Below, piece after piece: positions 47,816 to 59,800 of a stretch of DNA of 64,000 bases; the stretch's first letter is position 1; every line of letters starts with the position of its first letter. The notes beneath the pieces are model-generated. The model made no database searches and was not told the DNA's origin. It saw nothing but the letters and a program-made list of their open reading frames with translations. Position numbers and translations under genes: made by a program. This stretch comes from Siderastrea siderea (lineage: Eukaryota > Cnidaria > Anthozoa > Scleractinia > Rhizangiidae). Location: assembly GCA_964030785.1 (NCBI GenBank), contig OZ034969.1:48247701-48311700 (forward strand), given 5' to 3'.

Positions 47816-50800
47816 CTAAACAAAAGAAAAAAGAGACGATACGTTTAACGATGTAACAATTATTTTGGGAAGTGGTTGCAGTAAGAATAAAATTTCTAAA
47901 ATTTTGTTGATCTAACGCGCCCTCCGACTGGCTGCGTATTTCACATGTTATATGACGGGTGCTGTGATAGGCGACATTTTCTTTTAATGTAATCACGAAT
48001 AAATGGCAGAACTGATAAGCCTTTCGCTATTAAACTACAATATATGGCAGCTTTTTGCTAACAACGTGACGCAGACGATTGCTATTATTACCTCAACGAT
48101 CTTGCCTCTCCGGCTGCATTTGTTTCTACATCTCTTTAATTTGTCGTTGATAACAGCTTTCTCATCCTTGATTTGGCGGAATTTACTCCTCCATAACTCG
48201 GACTGCTGAGTAAGGGACTTGATGTCTTTTCTTAATCTAAAAAATAGTACAAGGCAATAGATCAAGAACAAGGGGGACAGTATTCTTTTAATTTTAATAA
48301 CACTCTTCAGCAATCCCATCACTTCGTGAGGCTGAGGAAGACTTTATTACCACCACAACGACAAATCTGTGGGGAAATTTCGGTTCAAAATTAACGGATA
48401 TATATATATTGATGGAAAAGGTTGTGGAAATTGAAAGAAGTGGAGGCTTAAAAAAGAAACCTAAGTTTCTGTGCAGTCTGTTTGAACGTGTATTCTGTTT
48501 CCAGTGTCCAGTGCCATAAGGGTAAATTTGTGCGCAAGAGGAACTGTCAATAGTAATCACCACCACTTCCGTTTTTTGTTTTCGGTGGTAAAGCTCATAG
48601 CACGCCACTATTTCGACCCAGACTCTATCTCGTTTACGCACTTCCCTACTTGCTCAAACACACAGGTCACGATAATAAAGGAAATGATCACCAAACATGA
48701 GATGCCTTGATGTTTGTGCAAATTCTCCCAACTGGTACCATAAGCAATGTATAGAGAACACTAAGGAGAATATGCATATTGATATTGGGGCTTAAAGGGT
48801 TAAGCGTAACTGTTACTTACCAAACATAAAATGTGTTGATGTTTGTGCAAATTCTCCCAACTGGTACCATAAGAAATGTATAGAGAACACTAAGGAGAAT
48901 ATGCATATTGATATTGGGGCTTAAAGGGTTAAGCATAACTGTTACTTACTTTTTCGTGGTCTTTTCGTGCGAGGATTTGCAATGGGTTATCTGAATTTGA
49001 CGAAAAAGAACAATTTTAGTGTAATATATAAAATGATCCTCGATACATGTTCAATTAACCCAGTTGCAGCTAACTTCTTTTAAACATCGAGATGGATATC
49101 ATTAAACGCACAAAAGAAAAAAACAAGACAATAACACGACAGCACCACTTCAACGCCATAGTAACAACAACGACAACAAAACAACAGTAAGATCACACTT
49201 ACACAGCAAAACAAGCAAACCAACAGCAAAGCTAAATGCGAAAAAGGTGTCTAGAAGGTTGACAGTGACTTTCTTATCATAGCAAAAATGTACCGCAAAT
49301 ACGTTTATTGCTGGTGGAATAAATGGATTCGGTAAATTACTAACAAGTTCATGTTCAGTTACCTTATGTTCCAGCTTATTCATTTCATTATCATGTCTGT
49401 TAGAGAATAGAATAAATAAACAATCAATATTGTGCATTCTCTTGTTACCGAGGTCTTAACAACATCTTTCAGAGAGTGAGGGTCCGACTTTAGTGGTGAG
49501 GAAGGGCATGCAAAGGGGACTAGGAGTTGTGGCATAATCAGATAAACGAGTAAAATTATTTTCACATACACGCACGCTTACACATACTTAAATGGGCACA
49601 ATGATAAAAGAAAAAAAAATATTCACAACAAGAGGAAAAAGCTACTAGAAGTGGAGACGACACAAACGAAAACGCCTCTACATATCTATTTTACCAATGC
49701 AACAAAATATTACTTACAATTGTTGGTGGTCTTCCAACTAGACAAAATGGAAAAATAAGCAAAGTTGATTACTTCTATAAATATTTGTCGCATTTTTCAG
49801 CTTTTCGTGCACTAGATAGGCTTTAGAGTGATTCACTCGGTCATAATTACTTGCACACTTGACCATTCAATTTAGCTAAATATTCCCTTTCCAATACTTT
49901 GTAAATAATCAACAGTCGGCGTAAAAGCTTTGCCATTTTGACGGTTGCACACTAATTGTGTGAACGCCCTCTGATTGTATGTGATCCTGTTTATATTTTT
50001 TTAACTATGTTCTTTAGACGTTATACTAAACAAAACGCTAAGCAGTGTGAATAAAGCATTTGACTTGACTTGACTGGTTGCAGGACAGTCGTCAGTGTCA
50101 GTTAGTTAGTGTCAGACACCCAGTGAGTCAGTGAGTCAGTCAATACGTCAGCCCGACAGTCAGTCAGTCAGTCAGTCAATAAGTCAGCTAGACAGTCAGT
50201 CAGTCAGTCAGTCAGTCAGTCAGTCAGTCAGGCAGCCAGTCAGCGAATCATTCGGTGATAGTCAGTCATCGACAAAATCCGTTAGTCTATTGCTGATGAA
50301 GCACACGATACTAAAATGTAACACTGAGTAGAGACCAGGGCCCGGTTGTATAAAGAAACGTAAGATTAAGTGGGAATTGCTGCAGCTGTTCCCTATTTTC
50401 CGGAGGATTTTTTTCGCACCGTCATTGTGTTTCCTATACTCTTTAATCTGCTTTCGGCCGATTTATCCAAAATAGCGTGCACGAAAATCCTCCGGAATAC
50501 AGGGAATGGTTGCAGGAATCCCCACTTAATCTAAAGTTGCTTTATGCAACTGGGCCCAGGACTCAGTTCCACCTATTATTTATCGTCAATTGTCCAAGCC
50601 GCGTGCCCAGAGCCATTATCGATCGTCTATTGTCGCATTGTTCATCCACTAACAAAGCTAATTCTCACCTCTTTGTATTTCACTTGGAGTTCTCTCTCGG
50701 CGAGTGCATTCTTTTTCCTCAAAGCTAAATTATCGCTCTCCAATATGTTAATTCTTTCCTCGGCATTTCCAAGATCTTTTGATTTCGATTCCCACAGAAA

Positions 50801-53800
50801 AGCATTTTTTTCGTTGACCTCCTTGGCTTTTGAAAGTTCAGCGTCCTTTTGCTGCAAAAAGACGGACCGATTAATGAGCGATACTTCGACTGACACATGT
50901 GACTTCAAACTAATTCTGGCTCTGTGAGAAATCGATCAGTAGGAGATGGCACATTAGCACCGGGCCAATTTCAACCTTTTCAGGTTCTTCGTATTCAAGT
51001 TGACCTTAATGTGTTGGGTAGGTCATTTTTTATTTTAATAGAAATTTGCAGTTCAGCAGAGCGCTAGCTAGTTAAATGAAGTTCTTTTCAAACTCTGTTA
51101 AGTGTTTGTTACACGTCTAAGTTTCATTTAATCGGGTGCTATCAAGCTTGGAAGCAAATGTATTTATAAGCTTCACGACTAAAATCTAATCTGTCATCTC
51201 TGAAAGGTCACGGTTTTCAAGAACAGACAATGAACTATTAATTTACCTTAAGAAGACGATTCATTTTACAACCTTCCTTCTCTATAGATCGCATTGTTAC
51301 TTGTAGCGCCTCCTTCTCCTCGTCTGTTTTTTTCAACCTTAACACGTGAAGCAATAAACGTCAAGACATTGATAATGTGCATTGCACGGACAATCAACCA
51401 TGCTGGATGAACAAAAAGGGACGTAACGGCCGGATCAAAGCAATATTAAAGGATAAAAAATGCTTACATATCCTCGGCCACAGCTCGGGCTTTTTTCTGC
51501 TCTTTTAACTGTAAAAAAAAATAGCAACAACTTTTTTGAGCAAATCTATGGATTAACTTGGGTGACATCCACTATAGGGTTTGCGCTTCTCTCTCAATTC
51601 AGGCAAACGGAGTTTTAGTCAAACAATTTCTAGCTGCTGTTGAGTGCCTTAATTCCCCGCGGCCGACTAAACGAGGATGTTTTAAATAGAATTCGTTTAC
51701 AGTTTGTATTAAGTTAAACAAAACGTCGTCTACATTACTATGTATAGTTTTTCACATTATATTCGCATCCACACAAAACTAATGCGTTTCGGTTGAAAAA
51801 GTGTGTTCCGTTTAATTTGATACAGCTTTGCCTATCAGACTCCTAAAGCGATTGAAAACGACGCCAGCCTTTCATTGCGTTTCAGATGGTCTTTGGTGGA
51901 TTTTTTTAACCTTACAGTTTAGGAACGCAAAAAGTTGACAACTCCAGTCAGAGGTAAACAGGCAAGCTGAGAATTTGCAAAGACAGAGTATCATCGTTAG
52001 CCTTTTGTAACATTTGACATCAGATTTCATTTGTACAGGGTCTGGAAGGGGGGGTCACGATCCCGCATTCCCCCTCCTTTTTCAGGTGAATCCCGCATCC
52101 CGCACTTTTTTCATCGCTATCCCGAATCCCGTTTTTCCTTTCTCAAAAATATTTTTTAAAAAAATTATTTCAGCAAAAGCTAATAAATGTAAGATGCAGA
52201 TACTGTTACGCATCTTGTGTTCTCAAGGAAAAGGTCTCAACGCCACTGCCTGCCTTTCGCACCCTAGTAATCGTGACCTTGGGGTTTTCTCCAAGTACCT
52301 TACTCCTTGCGATTTCTCCTAACTCAGTGAAAGATTTCAAGAGCTTCTGGAATCTGTAGAGCTCTTTGTGTTTGCCGTTTAGCGGAAAATTGGATTCTTC
52401 TTTGTGGATCGCCGTGTTACTTCCCCATGGGGTTTCGGGTATGTTTTGGGTGGGAATGTGAAGCCCTGGTCTCCAAATTAGCACCCCGTTTTAGAAAGAA
52501 TTTACATTCAAAATGATACCCCGTTCTAGAAATAGCTCAATTTCTGGTGTTTTGAAGTAGGTCAAACTTTCTTGCGTTCAAAATATCATACCTCGTTCTT
52601 GGAACCGTCTCTTAAATGGATAACCCGTTCTAGATCAAGTATCCCAAAATCACGACGCCGTTGGGAGGCACATACCCGTATATATGTAGGTACTTAAGGG
52701 GAGTACCCTTAATCCTTGTCTGTGGTCGCAAGAGAGAACGACACCAAAACTCTATGACTGCCTTACCGTAAATGATCGATTAAGCGCCGCTACTCGAATA
52801 AGCGCCGCTCTCGAATAAGCGCCGCACCTTTACCGAAAATAGTTTAATAGGCGCCGCTCTCGAATAAGCGTCGCGGCGCTTATTTGGGTATTTACAAATA
52901 AACGCCCCACCTTTGTTACGGCACTCTATATAAAGAGATATCAAAACCATATCGCTTGAGAAATAAGACCATGACTAACTCGTGAGTTCTAGTGTTTTAA
53001 TGTAGGGAAACTCTTGAAACTGGTGTACAAATTTGTCCTTTTTCTTGCATTTTTATATTAAATTGTGTACACCTAGTACGCGCCTCATTGAATTCTCTCT
53101 AGATTCCCCTCAGTGTTTTACCCGTAGTTGAAATAAGCGCTGCTCTTGAATAAGCGCCGCTCTCGAATAAGCGCCACACGTTTAACAGGGAAAATTAAAA
53201 AAGCGCCACGGCGCTTAATCGATCATTTACGGTATTCAAGGGAGCAGAGCCAGCATCAATCTACGCCATATCTAGACATGAGAAATGAGACACCACCCTG
53301 CTTTCTTTGCTAAAACGTTTATTCGGGTCATGACGACTTCCCACATTCCCGACAAACAGGCAAAAAAATCTCGCATCCCGAGCCCAAATTTTGGCAAATC
53401 CCTCTTCCCGGTGAGCAGGCAAATCCCGATTCCCGTCAAGATATTTTTCGTTTTCCCGAATCCCGCACCGTATTTTGGTCAAATCCTGGATCCCGAAAAA
53501 ACCCTTCCAGACCCTGTTTGTATTGCTCAAGATAATACATATTCATTCTGCTGAAACCTGCTTTTGATCTCCAAGACTTAGAGATCAAAAGCAAATTTCA
53601 GCAGAAAAAAAGCAAAAACGTAAAATCCTCCTTTTCAAACGTTAGTTCGCTAGACTTAATTAAGTAAATTGGCGAGACTTTCAAAGTATCACTTAGAGTA
53701 TTAAGTTAGCCTTGTGTAACTTTCGATTTGATTTTTTTAAGGATATCAGAGTTGTTTTGCATTACCGTTATTCTGCTGAAACCCATTCTTGATCTCCAAG

Positions 53801-56800
53801 ATTTGGAGACCAAAACCAAATTTTAGCAGAAAAAAAAAGCACAAACGTCAAATCCTCCTTTTCAAACGTTAATTCCCTTAACTTAAGTAAATAGGAAAGT
53901 TTCAGCAGAAATGAAGCAAAAATCTCAAAATCGTAAAGAGTTTACAGTACTAGACATAAGTAAATAGGCGAGGTTTTCAAAATATTACCCTGTGAAACGT
54001 TGTTTTGCGTTTCAGAATAAGAACATCGTCACAATTCATTTGTGCTACAACTTTGCAAACTTCTGTAAACTTTTGGCGGAAGATCGCACTTGTGATGATT
54101 GAAAAGTGTGACCTGAAGCCTGCACTTGTGAAGACTGATAAAGGCGTGCTGAAGACTGCGAAGACTGCCGGACACGTTGTTTTGCGTTTTAGAATAGGAA
54201 CATTATCAAAATTCATTTGTATCACAACTTTGCAAACTGCATTCTGCTGAAGCCTGGTTTTGGTCTCCAAGATCTGGAGATCAAAACCAAGTTTCAGCAG
54301 AAATGAAGTCAAAAAACCTCATTTTCAACCTTTTGTTTTTTAATCTTCGATTTCAGCTGTCTACGAACTAATGCGTTTTCATTCCTTCAGGGCATGCACA
54401 TACACTAAGCTGTGTATCAACTGGTCCTTAGTGTTTCGTTTACCTTCCTTAGAGTGAAGGTTAATACCGAAAGTTACTTCCTAAACTTAAGTCGTGTAAG
54501 TGAATAGGCAAGTTTTCACAGTAGTATTATTTAGAGTACAATAAATGACCTTGTGTAGTGTTCGATTTGCTTTTTTAGTGACATCAGATTTAAATTGTAT
54601 TGCTATTTTTGCATTCTTCATTCTGCGGAAACTTGTTTTTGACCTCCAAGATTTGGAGATCAAAACCAAGTTTCAGCAGAAATAAAGCAAAAATCTCTGA
54701 TTAAGTGAATAGTTACGATATTCAAAATGTTACTTAAGGTAGAGTACAAACATTTACCTGATTAATTAGAGTACAAAAATTCAACCTTGTGTAACTACTG
54801 TTATTTGTATTGCTATTTTTGCATACTTCATTCTGCTGAAACTTGTTTTTGATTTCCAAGATTTGGAGATCAAAACCAAGTTTCAGCAGAAATAAAGCAA
54901 ACATTTCTCATAAATTGAATGGTTGCGATTTTCAAAATGTTACTTAGAGTACAACGGCTACCTTAATTCCAGTAAATAAGTCCGCCTTGAGTAACTACTG
55001 TTATTTGTATTACTATCATTGCATGCTTCATTCTGCTGAAACTTGTTTTTGATTTCCAAGATTTGGAGATCAAAACCAAGTTTCAGCAGAAATAAAGCAA
55101 AAATTCCTCATTAATTGAATAGTTACGATTTTCAAAATGTTACTTAAAGTACAAAATATAATCTTCATTACAGCAAATTAGTTCACCTTGTGTAACTACT
55201 ATAATTTGTATTACTATCATTGCATACTTCGTTCTGCTGAAACTTAATTATTTTCTATTTCCAAGATTTGGAGATCAAAACCAAGTTTTCTGATTTAGTG
55301 AATAGGTGCGATTTTCAAAATGTTTCTTAAACTTAAGTATGTAAAAGTTAGCCTTGTGTATCTTTTGATTTGCATTTTAAGGACACAGTCATATTTGATT
55401 TGTATTAGCGCTATCGCATCCTTCACTGAGCTGAAACCTGTTTAAGATCTCCATATCTTGGAGATCAAAAACAAATTTCAGCAGAAATAAAGCAAATGTT
55501 TGAAAACTAAGCCCCTTTTTAAAAATCTCCAATTTAAAAGAATCCTAGATATTAGCAATTAGGCGAGATTTTCTAAATATTACTTAGAGTACTATAGTTA
55601 GCTTTGTGTAACTTTCGATTTACTTTTTCAGGAACATCAGATTATAAGACTATTTGTAAAATTGCTACTGTTGCATACTTCAGTCTGCTGAAACTTGGTT
55701 TTGATTTCCAAGTCTTGTATTTTTCTTGATTGTCGCTTTAATTTCACAGCAAATGCTTCTCTTTCAGTTTTCAAGGTGTTTTTCCATTCTCTGCAAAGAG
55801 AAAATGGAAAGTCGTAAGCTTTAAATGCGTGCTTAAGTGTGCTTCCTGCACCCAATATCACCTGCTTTCTAGTAATCGGAATCATCAGTGACTAGAGACA
55901 TCATTTTCTCAAAAGCTCAGCTTTGCGGGGCGTTACTCAGATCACCCAACCTGCTGCTAGCAGCCAGCCGGCCAAATGACAGAATTAACTGCGAAATAGA
56001 CGTTATATATTCTAGCAAGGAGACTGGAGGGTGCGCACAAAAATCGGGAGCCAGTCTAGGGCCGTCTTTAATTGGGGATTTGCCGCTTGTCGTTCGGATA
56101 GTACCATTGTCACCATTCCAGCTCTGCAGTCCTTAAAGAAAAAATAACGACCGCTTGCAGTCAAACTGAGGCATAGGAAGATAAATCAGTGCACACATCG
56201 AAGCTATGATATTAACGATCCTGTATGAGACTGCGGAAGAACTGGCCAGTTGCTTGATATGCCGAGAGGTGTAGTGCGTCAAGCTTAATAGCTTTGTGCT
56301 CTTCTCGACAAGGTCTGACCCCCTTGGAAGGAAGATTGGCAATTTCTCTTGCAAAAAATGTGGTTTTCAGTTCTTTATCAATTTTATTGAAATTAAATCT
56401 TCGCCTTAGTTTCAAATTTGCTTTAGCCCTTTTTTAGTTCCGGGAAATCCTTAAGTCAGAGCTGTAAAGGCCTAACAGGAGCGTGACTAAGCCATGTATA
56501 AGGTGCGTTTCCTCGCGTTTTAAGCCAGTTACATCTTTTCTCTTCAAGTTTTAAGTCATTTTTTGTCTTAAGGAGATGCTTAGGTTTTGCTTTTGAATGG
56601 ACATTTATCTTCCTGAGTTCCCAAAAGGTCATTTAACGTAAAATGTAAAGCAAGATTAGGAAACAACACTTAAGCAAATTATCTATTTCGATCTAGCAAG
56701 TGAGAAATATAACTTACAGTAAAAGTCCTTCAAGTTTCTTGATCTTGTAACTTTCCCGTTTACTTGTGGGAAAAGTCTCTTGCGAATTCTGAAACAGAAG

Positions 56801-59800
56801 GCAAACACCTTATCACCCTGTAGATACTTCAGCTAAGCAACTCACGAAATGTTTTAATTGTAGCGTTTGTGCATTGTTTTTAAATAATTGAGAGAGGGTT
56901 TTTAAAGTGGTACTACGATCAAAAAATCACTTTTATTTTTTCTTCGGATTTCGAAACTTTGTTTACGAAATTTGAAGCCTTAATTTCCAGAAGAAGACTG
57001 TTTATTTAAACTGCAGTTTTCCAATTTAATAGTCCGCCATTATTACACCAAGGATATAATGACATCATTCACTCAAGAGCTTTAGAATGCAGTGTGTGTG
57101 TGCAAGCGGCTTATTTAGTATGCAGCACGGGAGTTTTGAGCTTTCAGACTCTCAAACTCGTGTTTTGCATAATTTGTAAGCTGTGTTCACACACTGCATT
57201 CTACAGCTCTTGAGTGAATGGCGTCATTGTATCCTTTCTGGTTTAATAATGGCGGACCATTAAAACGGAAAATTGCAGTTCAAATCAACGGTCTTCTTCT
57301 CAAGATTAAGGATTAAAATTTCGCTTGGGGAGTGTTTAGTAAACATATAGTTTCGAACTCCGAAGAAAAAATAAAAGTGATTTTTTTGGTCGTAGTACCG
57401 CTTTAAACAACTGGAAGTACTTCATAAAATGTACAGAAATTTAAGCTTTAACGAGAAACAAAAAAGAATACTCATATTAGAATTAGGAGGTATATAAACT
57501 AAAGCCGTCAACTTGTTGAACCTTAAATAAAACGTGCTTATGGATAGAAGCACAAACCTGCACTTGTGCAACTCTGTTATCCCAACATGTCTGCCTGTGT
57601 AACAATGAAGGAAAATAGCAGTTACCAAAAACTTGTACATAAAATCTCTCACCAGCGATGGAAAACACTGTGTTTGGAAAGCTTATGAAAATGGGTTTCT
57701 CCTTAAATTCTACCATCACTTGATAGGATTTTTCATGCAGCCCCCCCCCCCCCCCTCCCCCACATTCCTCCACCCTCGCAATTCCCTTGTAAGTACCACT
57801 AGTCATCACTTACGTTCTTAGCAGCTGAATTCTTCTAACTCCGTTTGGGTGAGCTGACGCCTGCAATTGTGAAGGATGAAAAGTCTGAGGTGACGATTGC
57901 ACTTGTGATGACTGACCAAGGTGATGTGAGTCATGTACTTGTGAAGACTGGAAAGTTTCTGCTGAACTTTGCATTTCTAAAACCTGGAAATTTTGGGCAG
58001 AAGATTGCACTAGTAAAGATTGAAAAGCATGACCTGAAGCCTGCACTTGTGAAGACTGACAAAGGTGTGCTGAAGACTGCGAGGACTGAAAAGTCTGAGC
58101 TGAAGGTTGCACTTGTAAATGCTGCAAAGTCTGAGTTGATGGTTGCACTTGTAAAGATTGAAAAGCGTGACCTGAAGCCTGCACTTGTGAAGACTGATAA
58201 AGGTGTGTTGAAGACTGTGCTTGTAAAGACTGATGAAGGTGTGCTGAAGATTGTACTTCTGAACACTGATAAAGGTCTGCTGAAGACTGCGAGGACTGAA
58301 ATGTCTGAGCTGAAGGTTGCACTTGTAAATGCTGCAAAGTTCGAGTTGATGGTTGCACTTGTAAACGTTGAAAAGTATAAGCTGTAGCTTGCAATTGTGA
58401 AGGTTTAAAAGGCTGAGTCAAAACTTGTACTTGTGAAGGCTGAAATGAGTAAGCTGAGGTTTGCACTTGTAAAGGCTGAAGCTGAGAGAAAGGAAATTAT
58501 TCTTCCTTCAATTTTTACTCATTACCCTCTCCAAAAAAAATTATGCCATTAAAATTTTCAATTTGTTTTTTGTCGTATACTCTTGACGAAAGAAAAGCAG
58601 GACTTGGCTGAGTTAAAAAAAAAATAACGCTGGAAATGATGTTGGAAAACTCAAAACTTGGCTACGGATTAGCTCAGAGCTTCATTAAATTACCCCAATT
58701 GTTAACAGTGGTGTATGATAAACCCAAAAAATGATCAGTCCATTTGTTTTGCTGAATGAAATGAAAGGCGAATTACGAAGTGTATGTTTGAAGGCGTAAA
58801 CTTAAACTTGACTTGCAATTTTGCTTTCGACAATGTCAGTATGGCAGCAGGAATCATCGTTTACTGCTGGGGTATAGGCAATAAAACTTATCTAATTTTT
58901 AGCCACGTCATTTAACGTTAGTAACTGACACTTTCTGCAAAACACCTAAAATTCTGAAGCAGCTCACAATTTATGCGGACGCCCGAGGAAACAGGTTTTA
59001 CTTCGTTCCCAAACCGTGGTTTTTTAGTAAAACATCCCATCCTGATCAGTGGTCCTGTCAAACTTATTCAAGATATCTCAATTTTCTTCCATATCTCGTT
59101 CCAGCCTACACCTTGTTTTCAAAAGAGTTTTGCCATCAAAACATTCACAGCTCAGACGATCAGGAAGACTTTTGGCAAGTAAATCGGTCGTATTTCACTT
59201 GATTTTCAAAGGTTAAGTAGTTTTAAAACAGTCGAAGTGAGTGTAATTCTAGTAAATAAGACTCGTTGTTAACACTTTCTGAATATAACCCGAAATTTGG
59301 TAATTTTCTGATAGATGGTAGTTTTGATAATCATTCAACGCGAGTACCATCCGTGCCAGCTGTTTGGCTTCGCCATGCGAAAACGTTGAGATCTTTTTCC
59401 GTTCGGTAACGAGATGATTTTCGGAAAGTTGGGAAATGTTACGGCCCATTATTAACGTCCAAACCATCACAAGTCTTTACAGTATGGCATGTTTGATTTA
59501 AGGATCCCGAAATTTTCCGTATTTTCATGCTGTTTATTGTTTGAAAATATGCTGCAGTTTTGGTCAAAATAATATAAACAGTTTACTAGGTTGCTCTGCG
59601 CATTTCATTGCTTTGCTTCGAATTCATCGACGGATCATCCGAGGAAATCTTTTGGTGCTTGTAAACCATTTAAACTTCCCAGCTTAGCCTGTCTGTGACG
59701 ACGCGATGGCCATGATCATCTGGCCCGTCCATCTGTCCCTCAAATCAAAACTCTACAGGCTTTGGCTGGGTATCGCCATTTGCTAAATTTTCTGAATCAC

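Noticed and set aside
50095..50262. Possible CRISPR-like short repeats
   Set aside because: It is a simple CAGT microsatellite without spacers; no CRISPR array occurs in this window.
53261..53554. Overlapping frames with FPNPAPYFG-type peptides
   Set aside because: Produced by the atcccgc subrepeats in the end of the 52036-53516 element.
57845..58387. Plus-strand open frame of 180 codons with repeated LKPALVKTDKGVLK units
   Set aside because: It is the antisense shadow of the Q/S-repeat exon; the minus strand joins 15 other exons in frame, and this strand has no partners.
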